Below are positions 1 through 10,378 of a DNA stretch of 37,146 nt, piece by piece. Location of the stretch: the NCBI GenBank assembly GCA_001598975.1, contig BBXU01000086.1, positions 1-37,146 on the forward strand, in the 5' to 3' direction. Source of the DNA: Parachlorella kessleri (lineage: Eukaryota > Chlorophyta > Trebouxiophyceae > Chlorellales > Chlorellaceae). The translations under genes were made by a program, and so were the position numbers. The notes under the pieces are model-generated. The model was not told the origin of the DNA, did no database searches, and was given only the letters and a program-made list of their open reading frames with translations. The number at the start of each line of letters is the position of its first letter. The first letter of the stretch is position 1.

Positions 1-478
1 CCAGGGAGGTAGGCATGAGGGTGGCTTTAAGGCCGTCCTTCTGACAGGGGTATGCTACCACCAGTTGGCCCTGGGTACTAGGTGGCGAGTCAGGGCGGCA
101 TAGGGGCGGCGGGAGGAGCTTGCTGTTGAGGCCGATGTGCGGGGGGATGTTGCGTGATGGCCTTGGAGAGGGCTGCTCTGTGCACCAGTGGGATGACAGC
201 CGCCCGGCCCAAGGCACTCTTGACCAGGCGCGGGACTTAGGACTATGCTGGCAGCCCAAATTGCCCGGCCATGGGCGCGTCAGTGTCTAGTCATGTCCTA
301 CTGGCAGGGAGCCATGTCCCTGGTGATACCCTGGCTGTACTCCTATATTACAGGGTACCGCACCGCACGCTGACATGGCTGGCGCGAGGCCCCACAAACC
401 CTTCCCCGCAAGCATCATCCCCTTATGGCAACACCCTCCACCCCCACCCCCCGCCCCCCTTGGCGCGGCTTGCTGCAG
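1..478. other. left edge: probable intron of the GTPBP-like gene
   Basis: I recognise no conserved coding segment here. The first convincing exon of the GTPase-like gene starts at 479 after a TTGCTGCAG acceptor, so this stretch is most simply its preceding intron, with earlier exons left of the window. Open frames crossing 271-478 run straight into the intron at 587-961 and show no family similarity. Confidence 0.4.
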
Positions 479-1057
479 GCTGTGATCCACTGCGAGATTG
501 TTCGCCAGGCGGCCCAGGTGGTGGCCATGGACCAGGAGAGGCTGCGGTCGGGCGACAGGGCGCACGTGCGCTTCCGCTTCCTGCAGGTAGCTGCTGCGCT
601 GCGCTGTGCTGTGCTGCCTGCGGGGTGTGGCTGGGGCGTGGTTGGGTGTTGTGCGGGCGGAGGTGCAGCACAGCTGGTGCCTGGTGGCACCATTCATTGA
701 GAGTGCTTGCCGCGGCGTTGCTCGGGGCTCGTTCCAACTCTTTTGTGGTGATCCCGCCTCCCGCACCGCCATGCGGTGCGTGTGACCCTTCCCTGGCCTC
801 AGCCTACCGGCGGCAATTACATGAGCGCCTGCGCATTGCCGGGGCAAGGATAACCCCAGGCGTCTGGTCACTGCCCCCTTGGTCTGACTCATCGCAGCCG
901 CTTGTACTGCCCTGACCTGTGTGCCACCCCCTCCCTGCTGTGCACCCTCCATGTGCTGCAGCGGCCGGAGTTCCTGACCCCGGGGTCTCGCTTCGTGTTC
1001 CGCGAGGGACGCACCAAGGGCATCGGCATGGTAGTGCGGACAGAGATGGGGTCCTGA
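479..1057 (+). CDS. GTPBP1/2-like GTPase, C-terminal end (5' partial)
   Basis: Two exons, 479-586 and 962-1057, joined in phase 0 with CTGCAG|GTAGCT as donor and GTGCTGCAG as acceptor. The first encodes a beta-barrel-like stretch containing HCEIVRQAA and LRSGDRAHVRFRF; the second continues with RPEFLTPGSRFVFREGRTKG and ends at TGA 1057. From memory of the family, 'LRTGDRA.V.FRF' followed by 'RPEYL..G.R..FREGRTK' is the C-terminal EF-Tu-like domain of the GTPBP1/GTPBP2 translational GTPases, which act on ribosomes and in RNA surveillance. The G domain and most of the protein lie off the left edge. A generic EF-Tu/eEF1A-like factor is a weaker alternative, because FREGRTK followed almost at once by the end of the protein is typical of GTPBP1/2. 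Confidence 0.75.
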
Positions 1058-2429
1058 GGCAGGGCCGGGGCAGGCCAGCCCGTGCGAGGGGTGTGCTGAG
1101 TAGCACCAAGCAGCACTGGCGGTGGAAGTGACGGGGGCCCTGGACAATGGGGTTTTAGTAGTATGGATGGTGGAAGAGAGTATGAGCAGTTATGTACCGG
1201 GGAGATATGGGTCAAAAGAGGAGTTGGTTCTTGTTTGGAAACTGCTGGTGGTAGCGTAGCTGTAGCGAAAGTGGTGCAGGCAAATTCAAGGGTTTCGTTG
1301 TGTGGGGGGTCCTGGGCTATAGGATCCTCCTTGAGGAACAGCAGGGTGTATCTGTGCCCTCTGAGGTTGGCAGGCTTCACCACTAGGGAAGGCCTTTCCA
1401 ATGGCAAATGTGCATCCTTGCACGGAGGGCTGAGGGGCATGCCCATGGAGGGTTACAATATGAGGGAGGGGAGGGTGCCCTTACTGTGCTTCTTTTGTAA
1501 TGTGCTGGTTAATTTTAAGGCAGCATCTGGACGTTTTTGTGTGGCACCTTGCTGCCTTGACCTGTCACACCCCCTTTCTTTGTCGGGGGGGGGCATTTGA
1601 CGATGCTTTTAAGGGTGACAGGACCGTCTGACAGTCATGACAAGGATGGAGGTCGTTCCCTTGGTTCTTGCAGCTTGTCAGCAGCACTTAACTAGGGTGT
1701 GGTCCAGAAGGTCCTGCTTTCATATCCAATAACTAGGCCAAGTTTTAGAGCCATGCTTGCGCTGTGGCGCTTGGTTACTCACATTGAATCCCCATGGTCC
1801 TGCCGTATGGGACGGGAGTTATCTGAAGCAAAGTCAGTAAAAGGGTGGTTTCGCGGGACATCTGCATGTACATGTTAGGGCATATTATAGAGCAGGCTTG
1901 CAGTGTCGTGTTTATATATGCGTGTCCCTCCAGTGGGTCGATTTTTTAGCTGAAGTTGTACAAAGCTATAGTGTCAGCGTTCTATTCAATGTAAGGACCA
2001 GGAAACCGCATGTAAGTTAGGCTAGGAGTCTGGACAACGAGCTATCTACTTTATTCGGATGTAGTGATGGCATATTGCAGACCTGCCCCAACCCTGCCAT
2101 CACAAACAGCACTTGCAGCAGGGATGTGCAGAAGCTAGATACAGGCCAGCAGTAACAAAACCACTGCTCGATGCAGCGCTTAGTGGAGCACTGTGGTGAT
2201 GTAACATCCTAGAGACATCCCTGACGCACGTTGTGACCCAGCCCAGCCACCTGGGATCCGTCACTGTTAGCGCCCGTGCTGCCCATGCTGAGGTGGACGG
2301 ATTCCCAGAGATTTCGCCGGTCTTGACCAGTCGCATCGACAACGCTGTAAGTTGATAAGCTGTGCAGGCTTTCGGCCCTGCGCAGTCGTGTCTAGCCACT
2401 GCACTGCTTGCCAGGTGGCACGGCTAGCC
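1058..2429. other. 3' UTR and intergenic region
   Basis: The first part is the 3' UTR of the GTPase-like gene, with a TGTAA about 440 bases after the stop. The rest is moderately AT-richer sequence with scattered stops in all frames. A TATATA-like stretch occurs near 1912, too far from the next start codon at 2430 to call a core promoter. The final 300 bases probably hold the promoter and 5' UTR of the next gene. I see no RNA gene or mobile element. Confidence 0.5.
1496..1500 (+). promoter_or_regulatory. putative TGTAA polyadenylation signal
   Basis: TGTAA, the usual chlorophyte poly(A) signal, lies 439 bases downstream of the GTPase-like stop codon. A pentamer occurs often by chance, so only its position supports it. 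Confidence 0.35.
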
Positions 2430-4832
2430 ATGGTTAGCACGGTTAACGTGCGAGCAACGCTGTGGCCGAAGGCTGCGCCGCGGCAGCTGGCGTGCAACAA
2501 CAAGTGCAGGTAAGCAGGAGGCGCCTCAAGTATTCAAATGCCCAAAAAGTGCCTCATGGCGTCGGGCTGCAATATACTGCAATATTTGCAGCAGAGAGGC
2601 AGCTCCTTAGGCTGTGTTCGAGGGTGGAGGGCGGCACATATATTGACCCAGTATGCACCGCCCTTCCCTGCAGGGCTATCCAGCCCGTGCGTCATGTTGC
2701 CCCTTCCCCTCCCCGGAGGCTGGTTATTCCCAAGGCGGTCGACCCCGCGGTCTTCACTGCTGCCACTGAGGTCTGGTCAGCCATTGGGGCTGTGTCCATA
2801 GCTGCAGCTTCGCTGTATGGCCTTGGCAAGCTGATCCAGCAGGTGCGCGGCAGGTCATGCCTCTCAAACTTGTCTGCATTTTGCTTAACTGGTTAGTACA
2901 TCTGACCTGCCAGCTTGGACTGAAACCTCGGCATACATGTCCTGCTGGAAGTGCTGTTCGGATACCCGAAGCACATGAGGCTCACAAATTTGTTCGAACG
3001 TTTAACAACGTGTGTGGTTCACGCATATGCCACTGGCCAACAAGTCTGCCTGTGGTGGTTGCAGGCAAACTATGACCCCGAGGATATCAGGCTCCAAGCC
3101 TTGCGCTATGCCCACTCTCAGGCACCTGCAGCCCCTGCAGCTGCAGCTGCGCTGGAGGTAGTATCGCCACCTGCCGCTACGCCTGCTGCGCAAACTCCTC
3201 CCAATGTGCCACAATCGGCTGTGGAGGCGCCGGAAGCTCGCCCGGAGCCTGTGGTTGTAGCCAGCACTTCTACCACCACCCGTCTGACGGAGCCATTTGT
3301 GGCGGCCAAGCACAAGGAGGAGCCCGCTAAGGTGGTCCTGCCAGGCATGATGACGGCAGATGATGCTGCGCTGGCTGCCCAAGTGGCTGCTCCTGTCGCT
3401 GCAACTGCCGCTAGCGGTGCTGCCAGCGAGAAAGCGGAGTCAGCTGTGGCTGCTGCGCTTGCGGGGAAGATGACCATGGATGCTGCCGCCACCGCTGCAT
3501 CGCTGGCGGGCAAAATGACGGTCGACACGGCGGCGGCAGAAGCTGCTAAGGTGGGTGGCCTGTGGACATCCCAAGCTGCGCCAGCAGCTTGTGATGTGCA
3601 TGCAAGGCGCACCGCTTCTCTAGAGTCCCCGCTCCATCCGCCAGTCCTGATATCCCATTGTTCTGCCACATTGCGTATTTCACTCTCCATGCAGCCAACC
3701 GACATATACATAGTCGTAAGACGACTCCAGGGCGCATGCAAGGCTTATGACTTGCACTGCATGGTCTGCTTGCAGCGGAACAGCGCGGAGGACGCCTACC
3801 AGGCTAAGCTCAATCAGATTCGCAAGGATTCAGCACTGGCCTACAACAAGACACGCCAAGCGCAGCAGGACAGCAACCTGTGGGGGTCTGCCCGCCAGGG
3901 CGCAGGGCTCCGGCAGAAGGTGCGATGCCCCGCCTGGGTGTCCGGCGTGAAAGACATGCCAGCCTGTGAGACTGCAGCCCTGGATTTGGAGGCCCTCTTA
4001 TTACGGGAGGGATGGTCGGATTTAGTGGTATAATCTAGTGCCGCCACTTATGGCTCTGTGTCAGTCGCAGGATTGCTGGGCAGGATTGCTGCGGCAGTCA
4101 CGGGCATTCTCTGCGCTGGCAAGGCTCTGAAGGGCAGGCATTCTAGGCCGTCAGAAACTCCTCTGGCCTGCTCGCACCTAGGTGAAACGAGCATGAGCAA
4201 GGTACTGCAGCAGCGGCTGCTGCTGCTGTTGTTGGTGGCTGTGCGTCGAGCAGTGCGCCCAACTCCTGGGACTGCAGGTGGCTGCTCTGAGTCAGAGCTA
4301 TCAGGAAAAGATTGACACTCTCTGGCAGACCTACGAGAAGCGGAAGGTAGACGAGCAGGTGGTGCTGCGGAGGGGCGATAAGATCCTGCTGGACCTGGTG
4401 AGAATCATGGAATCCCAATTTCTGAGCTTGAATCAATGCCCACCCTAGGGCCTACCCTTTTTTGCTTTGATGGGTGTACGATGGCATGAAAGCTTGTTAG
4501 CATAGCGGGTATTCCTCATTCGGTTAAGGATGTGGGGGTGTTTGCCGTGGCATGTGTATGCAGGTTATCACACTGAGGTAGCCAGGCTGGATGTGGAATG
4601 CACCCAAGCCAAACACTTCAATCCTAGCCTGATTGGCAAAAGCTGCGCGTGTATGCAGGAGACTGTTGAGGCCAATAAGGCACAGACCCAGATAAGCACC
4701 ATCACCAGCTGGTGGCAGCGGCTCCTGGCCTCCTTTCTGGCCATCTGGGCTTGGGTCAGCAAGGCTGTGGCGCAGCTGCTTGGCCGCGGCGGCAGCGGCA
4801 GCTCTGCTGGCAGCCTGGGGGCAAGCGCCTAG
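2430..4832 (+). CDS. unknown, probably plastid-targeted membrane protein
   Basis: Six exons join without a frame break: 2430-2509, 2674-2842, 3065-3550, 3776-3919, 4278-4397 and 4659-4832, giving 390 residues. The N-terminus (MVSTVNVRATLWPKAAPRQL) is basic, Ala-rich and acid-free, like a chloroplast transit peptide. A hydrophobic stretch at about 52-80 (SAIGAVSIAAASLYGLGKLI) could be a membrane span. The centre (about 84-245) is Ala/Pro/Val-rich and carries three spaced copies of an L-x-G-x-M-T-x-D-x-A motif (LPGMMTADDA, LAGKMTMDAA, LAGKMTVDTA). A charged, coiled-coil-like part follows, including QEKIDTLWQTYEKRK, and then a second Trp-rich hydrophobic segment (WWQRLLASFLAIWAW) near 350-365. 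I recognise no family. For the last exon, the acceptor at 4658 keeps phase 0; acceptors nearer 4563 would not. The gene is very likely real because all junctions are phase-compatible; plastid location is inference. Confidence 0.75.
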
Positions 4833-6153
4833 GGCAGCTGTGGCAGGTGTAGCATGACAGGAGACAAGTGGAGAGAGAGGTGAACGCGTGGAACATCTGA
4901 TGCTGGCAAGGCGGCTGGCTGACCGTGGAGGAAGGAGTGGAGTGTTTGGCTGCCTGGGGGTATGGCAGCCTGGCAGCAGTTCGGCAATTCTCTCCGAAAG
5001 CTTTGCGACCGGCGGAAGGGCGGCTGCGGGCCGTCTGACAGCAGGTTGGCCGGCGGAAGGGCGGCGTGTGGCTGCCTGACAGCTGATTGGCCGGCGGAAG
5101 GGCGGCTGTGGCCGTCTGAAAGCTGGTTGGTCGGCGGAACGGCTGCTGCGGCTGCCTGAAAGCTGGTCGGCCGCGGCAGGGCGGCGATGCCTGTTCAAAA
5201 GCTTGTAAGCCGGCGGCGGAAGGGCGGCTGTGGTCGTCTGAAAGCTGGTCAGCCATTGGGTTGGGTGGTTGCGGCGGTCTGAAAGCTAGTATACCGGCAG
5301 GAAGGCAGCTGCGACCGCCTGAAAGCTGGCACGCTGGCGGAAGGGCGGCTATACCTGTTCTAGAGCTTGTTGGCTGGCGGAAGGGCGGCTGCGACCGTCT
5401 GAAAGCTGGCACGCTGGCGGAAGGGCGGCAGTGGCTGCCTGAGTGCCGATTGGTGCAGGTCGTGAGTGGGTGAAGGGCTAGCAGCTGTCATTTGAGGGCA
5501 GCTAGGTTTCTGTTCTGCCTTTTCTGGCGTTGGAGGTTCTGGGTGCCCATGCCGTCCCTGTTTTACACAGTTTTCTTGGTGACCGACCTTCTGCAACTTG
5601 AATTCTCAAGACGGACAGGACCGACACCAGTAGAAGTTCGCTGGGTCTCTGTTGTATTGCGGTGTATGATCTGCTGATGACAGCAACTAGGTTCTCCAAA
5701 GCTATTGCAACAGCATCACAGGTACCCTTCCCATTTGGACAGTCATGTACTTTCTGCTTCATGTTTTCCCGTTTTCTCTTCCAAAAGCATTGTGGACCAA
5801 TATGCCAGGCGACCGTTTCCTAAGGCACACCCAAGACGCACGATTGGAGCACATCCTAAGAGGCTGCTTTGTCAACCGTACCTGAAATTGCGTTGTGGCT
5901 GGGAGGGCATGCTGTGTAAGTTGCAGGTTGGGCTGAGCCGGTTTCTCCCAGCTGGACACACACCATGCCCAGCTGTTGCAGTCGTGGCACACCAAGGCCT
6001 CTCTTAGGGTTGCTTGCTCCTCTACCAGAGCTGACTATGGCTAAAATCTCCGACTTGTCAGCCCTGCCTTGTGGTGATTGACACCATATGGGGTTGTTGA
6101 TATTGAATATGACACCAACTGGCTTCACATGCACCATCACTCTCAGGTATGAG
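4833..6153. other. intergenic region containing a minisatellite
   Basis: This region separates two convergent genes, the unknown plastid-type protein (+) and the seryl-tRNA kinase (-), so it should hold both 3' UTRs. The 4988-5459 part is a tandem repeat described separately. From 5460 to 6153 I see no conserved coding exon, RNA gene or transposon end. Confidence 0.5.
4988..5459. repeat. minisatellite, about 12 copies of a 38-42 bp unit
   Basis: A diverged tandem array with a core like CTGAAAGCTGG, then a variable 8-10 bp, then GGCGGAAGGGCGGCTG, recurring every 38-42 bases. I count about 12 units, the last incomplete. Two variant classes interleave: units with CCGTCTGAAAGC or CTGCCTGAAAGC, and units with CCTGTTCAAAAGC or CCTGTTCTAGAGC. 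The second class is preceded each time by GGCGATG or GGCTATA, suggesting duplication of multi-unit blocks. Unit length is usually not a multiple of three, so open frames crossing the array are not evidence of a protein. Confidence 0.9.
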
Positions 6154-7628
6154 TCAACCTGGGGCCCCTTGAAGCCCTTCACACAACACTTCTGCTAGCA
6201 CATCGTCACACTGCGACCGAAAGTTGGCCACCCATGGTTCAAGCATGGCACTCTCGGCAACCACACCAACACAGCTGCATCCATCACCGCTGGGCACTCC
6301 ATCTCTTTCACCTGTGTTAGTTGGAAGGCCTCCGCTGCACCCATTCTGGGCAGCGCTTGCTGATGCTATGTCGTCCGGCTTCTCACAAGCCAGCTCTGCC
6401 TGCCTAGCCTCCACAAGCAACCTCCGCTTCTGCGCACTCAGTCGCTTTGCGAGCGCAGCACGCTGCTGCCTTCCAGGCAGAACCTCCCCAGCCTGGCGTA
6501 GGCACTCCTTGACTTGCCGCCGGCAGGCAAGGTCCAGCTGGTGCAACAGACTCTCATGAGTGGCCCGTCTGGCCTCCCCTTGTTGTACCAACAGCTCTGC
6601 AGAACAGCAGGCAGGGTGGGGCCAACAAGGGGTCCGTAGGCGAGGAGCAGCAGGCATGTTGGCAGGCAGCTCTGATGAGTGTGTTTGCGGTGCACACGGC
6701 ACAGCCAGGCAAGGTCCAGCTGAACAGGCCAAGCGCAGGTAGCAGCATGCCCAGCCCAATGTCCTGTACTCACCCTGATCACTGGGCAGTGGGGGCACAG
6801 GCGGGCCCCAGGCCTCCCAAATTCTGCCCCATAGGCTTGCTATTCCAACATTGGCATCTACAACAAGGGTCTTGGATTCCCAGCGAAAAGGGCTGCTGCT
6901 GGGGTCCTCGAACATGGCGGCCGTGCTGCGGATGACATTGTCTGGGACTTGCTGGGCAGGAGGCCGTCCCTTGTTCCACTCTATGGCCTGCTCTGTGGAG
7001 CAGCTGACATGAAGCTGCAGGTATGCGGCCCCATCTGCAGGCAAAGTTCAGGGTCAACACTGCTCCTCTGCGACTAATGAAGCACATTGTGTGGGAAAGG
7101 GCCTCCCACGCCGCAAGGGCCGCAGGTGAGGATTGGGCGTTCAAGAGCGTAGGTCTCACACTTGCGCGCAAGCTGGAAGCACACGTGGCGCATGCTCCTG
7201 TAATGCATGGTATCGTCGACAAGAACGAGCTGGTGTAGGGAGCCAGGTGGAGCCTTGACGCTTTTCAACAGCTGCTCAAGTGCAGCTAGGCCAGCTTGCC
7301 GCCCGTCCTGTTGCGCAGTAAAGTTATATCACGCGTCACCATAAAGTGGCAAGGTTTGTGCAGGCTTGCCTCGTACAGGGGCATTTAGGGCCTGGGCTTG
7401 CAACTGGCTACTTTCGAACCTTACCTTCCAGGAGGCCGGGCTAAAGGCAGCCACCCCGCTTTGCTCGTGCTCAACGGGCGCAGAAGTTACGAATTCATCA
7501 AAGCAGACAGTGCAGGCCTGGTGGCCGTCATGGGACTCCACGTGGTACATCAACTTGTTTGCAAGGGTGGTCTTTCCAGACCCTGGCAGGCCAGACAACA
7601 CTATGACGCATGTCGGGGCGCGCTGCAT
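6154..7628 (-). CDS. PSTK: L-seryl-tRNA(Sec) kinase
   Basis: Phosphorylates Ser-tRNA(Sec) to phosphoseryl-tRNA(Sec), the step before SepSecS in eukaryotic selenocysteine synthesis. Four exons on the minus strand, 7628-7425, 7307-7160, 7034-6774 and 6596-6154, give 351 residues, close to my recollection of about 350 for the human enzyme. The P-loop GLPGSGKT is at residues 13-20, followed by FDEF. Exon 2 carries VDDTMHYRSMRHV and exon 3 QLHVSCSTEQAIEWNKGR; the family pattern is VDDN.YYRSMR...QLARKY. The exon 2/3 junction splits the Tyr codon and restores ARKY, which supports the model. The tail from exon 4 is basic and low in recognisable motifs. The start at 7628 is the first in-frame ATG; an ATG at 7662 opens only a three-codon upstream frame. 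The gene is divergent from P5C reductase with 155 bases between the start codons. Confidence 0.9.
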
Positions 7629-7783
7629 TTTGCAGCAATTTGAGCACTGCTCAGGCGCGCATCCACGCACGGTTGGGAGGTTGGAACTTGCGCCTTTGGT
7701 GCTGGGCTTGCTTTGGCGTCCTCAGGAAGCATTGCATAAGCTGATGGGAGGGTTAGTGGCGATTGATCAGTTCTTTGGCTGGC
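7629..7783. promoter_or_regulatory. compact bidirectional promoter region
   Basis: Only 155 bases separate the divergent start codons of the seryl-tRNA(Sec) kinase and P5C reductase, so both promoters and 5' UTRs must share or overlap this DNA. On the kinase side an upstream ATG at 7662 gives a three-codon upstream frame (Met-Arg-Ala-stop). I see no TATA box. Confidence 0.6.
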
Positions 7784-9785
7784 ATGACAGCCATCGCTTG
7801 TGGCTTGACAACCGCCCGTAGACCAGTCAGGATGAGCGACAAGCGTATTGGCTTTTGTGGGGCAGGCCAGATGGCGGAGGCACTGGCCAGGGGGTTTATG
7901 AATAAAGGAGTCGTGAAGGCTGAGAACATATTCTGTACAGATGTGAACCCGGACAGGAAAGAGGTGTTTAAGGGGCTGAAGTGCACCCCTGTTGATAGCA
8001 ACGCCGAGGTAGGTTAAAACACCATGGGCGCTCAGCAAACACGCTTATAGTGGGGTGCGCCTTAGAGGGGTAGGTGTGCTGCACTGACCTGGATAGGGAG
8101 GCTAAAAGACCAAGCTTCCGCAGTTTGTTGTTGCCCAGTTAAAACCCCTGTCATTGGAAGGCCTGCCGCACTTGACTTGTGCCAACCAAGCAGCGTGCTT
8201 GCTTTGTGCAGCTTGTTAAGAATGCAGACGTCATCTTCGTAGCCGTCAAGCCACAGTATGTAGCAACCGTGCTGCGAGAATGCCGGCAACAGCTGGAAGA
8301 CAGGCACACCATTGTGTCGATCGCAGCTGGCATCACGCTGCAGACAATGAAGGTGTGCAGGTCCTGAGCCCTGTTCCTTGCCCGTGAGATTTTTGGTCAG
8401 GCGGGGTTGGGGTTGGCGTCAAATATCTGTTATGCGAGTGCAATGTACAAGCTCCTATGCGGGCCTATATTCAGGGAGGCATGGCATCAATGCCAGTTTT
8501 GTGGTCCATTGTTAGACAGGACTGGAGTTGGCCCCATTAAAGTAGGGTTCAAATTGGCTTAAGCGGCCAAATTGCGTTGTGACGTAGGTTGGCAGCTGAT
8601 GATAAGTGGAGGCACGTCTGTGCGATTGGGGCCAGTGTATTCTGCCAGTTGAAGCAGTCATTGCTGATGGGTGTGAGAATATGCTTCTGATTCTTGTGGC
8701 ACTTGAATGCAGGACTCAGTGGGTGATGACAAGCGGCTGGTGCGCGTCATGCCCAATACTCCCTGCCTGGTGGGGGAGACGGCGGCGGCAATGTGCCTGG
8801 GCGGGAAGGCTGACGATACCGACGCGGAGGTGGTTGCCCGACTATTTGATGCCGTTGGGAAAATATATAGGTGAGGCAAATTACATGTGCATTATGTGTG
8901 GGCAGAAAGATTGATGTTGGTCAGGGCCCTGGCGTTTGCAATTTGTTTTTAGTCAGGTGCTGCTGGTATGGTGCACCAACATGCTCTCAACCTGCTCCGT
9001 AACCTGCACAGCGATCTACTCCCAGATGTTAAGCCACCCTTTCGTGCCCTAGCCTTGAATGCGTGCCTGCACGCAAGCCTGCTTCTCACCAGACTCTGCA
9101 CCGGACCTCCTGGAAAACGCGAATATGCACGGCCGGCGCAGGGTGGACGAGAAGCTGCTAAGCGCTGTGACTGGCCTCAGCGGCAGCGGCCCTGCGTACG
9201 TGTTCCTCATGATTGAGGCCCTTGCTGACGGCGGCGTGCGCGCTGGGCTGCCGCGGGACATAGCGCAGCAGCTGGCAGCGCAAACGGTGCTGGGCTCGGC
9301 CAAGATGGTGCTGGAGACGGGCAAGCACCCAGGGGCGCTCAAGGATATGGTGACCTCGCCAGCGGGTAAGTGGTTTCAGGGGTGGAGGGATGCAGGAATT
9401 CAAAGATCGAAATGGACGCCTGCCAGGTGTTGAGCTTGTGGGGACCGCATATGCAGTCCAGCAGCGGTGCAAACATAGGGGGCATTTGGCATTTGCTAAG
9501 GAAAAAATGGGCTTGGCCATGCCATTTGTTCTGGGGAAGCTTCTGTAACATGCAGCTTGGGCCAATAGTTGCTGTATCACCTGTGAAACTCTGTGTTCTG
9601 TGCTTGTGCTGTCTGCTTGGGGTTTGGCTGGGCCCAACCAACGTGCCATTTGAGGTAAGCTGGTGCGTGCAGGCACAACAATCGCGGGGGTACACGAGCT
9701 GGAAAAGGCGGGCACACGTGCAGCCTTCATCAATGCAGTCTATGCAGCCACCCAGCGTGCGGACGATCTGTCCAAGGCTGGCTAG
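7784..9785 (+). CDS. P5CR: pyrroline-5-carboxylate reductase
   Basis: Reduces 1-pyrroline-5-carboxylate to proline with NAD(P)H, the last step of proline synthesis. Five exons, 7784-8008, 8212-8352, 8713-8870, 9142-9365 and 9673-9785, join in frame to 286 residues. The Rossmann motif [12 protein letters not shown] is at about 22-33, VIFVAVKPQ and [13 protein letters not shown] follow, and the family signature block [20 protein letters not shown] plus [11 protein letters not shown] lies in exon 4. The protein ends with a short tail containing [13 protein letters not shown]. Met17 (7832) is where the bacterial-type protein would start. The upstream in-frame ATG at 7784 adds [16 protein letters not shown], a basic, acid-free leader suggesting plastid import, so I chose it. 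Both starts might be used to make plastid and cytosolic forms; that is inference. Confidence 0.96.
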
Positions 9786-10378
9786 GCAAGCAGACAGCAT
9801 GTGCAACTGAAAACATGCACAACCGTGTACCTTAGCATCATAAGGTGCAGTCACGAACGTTCTTGGCTAGTTTGATGCGACCAAGAGTGTGTTGCAGTCT
9901 GTGAGGCACAATTGTGAGGCACGGATGAAAGACTGCAAGGGGTGAAGGCTCCCCGATGTAAATAGCGGGAAAGACAACGGGCCCGTCATCTAGGTCCCTG
10001 GTAAGCCGCAACCCGTCCTTGCGCGCCTCGGAGGACTCAAAATAGTCTATCGAGGCGACTCGCGCCGTGTTGGGTGCGTCACTGGGCCGTTTTCTCACCG
10101 GCCCGGCGAGCGCGCAGGAGCGCAGTGAAGGCGCCAGGAAGAAGTGCTGCCTCTGAAGCGCTGCACACTGGAAAGCGGGGGTTTCAATGTCTAATTGAGA
10201 CGAAGTGTACGAGAGACGAGCTCTCCAGCCGCCTTTTGTCGGCAGGCCTGGACCTCATCTGTTCTCTCATCCAGCAAGCCTCTAGGAGCCTCCTTCTGGG
10301 TGACCTCTTGGCCAGGAGGCGCCAAAGAGGAACGTACCCAAACCAACTTGAGGACTGCCCAAGTTGATCACCACACAC
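9786..10378. other. 3' UTR of P5C reductase and upstream region of the AP2 gene
   Basis: Contains the P5C reductase 3' UTR, with TGTAA 172 bases after the stop, and the promoter and 5' UTR of the AP2 gene that starts at 10379. A minus-strand open frame at 9838-10098 has no ATG and no similarity that I recognise. No TATA box is evident. Confidence 0.5.
9957..9961 (+). promoter_or_regulatory. putative TGTAA polyadenylation signal
   Basis: TGTAA lies 172 bases after the P5C reductase stop codon, a plausible distance for a chlorophyte 3' UTR. Confidence 0.45.

Noticed and set aside
271..1147. Long overlapping open frames on both strands at the left edge
   Set aside because: They cross a well-supported intron (587-961) and the exons of the GTPBP-like gene in other frames; composition is GC-rich shadow coding with no domain.
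3118..3741. 207-codon minus-strand open frame
   Set aside because: It is the antisense of the Ala-rich exon 3 of the unknown plastid-type gene; GCN-rich codons leave the reverse frame open.
4524..5412. Minus-strand open frames with Pro/Arg-rich repeats
   Set aside because: They read through the minisatellite, whose period is mostly not a multiple of three, and have no conserved flanking exons.
4988..5459. CRISPR-like array
   Set aside because: The units abut with no unique spacers of constant length, repeats are diverged, and the DNA is eukaryotic.
8540..8560. GGTTCAA-like T-loop motif suggesting a tRNA
   Set aside because: No acceptor, D or anticodon stem pairs around it. Similar motifs near 6237 and 27039 also fail.
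9838..10098. Minus-strand 86-codon frame with fairly protein-like composition
   Set aside because: It lacks an ATG, has no recognisable domain or splice partners, and lies in the P5C reductase 3' UTR and AP2 promoter. It could be an unknown exon, but I cannot support it.
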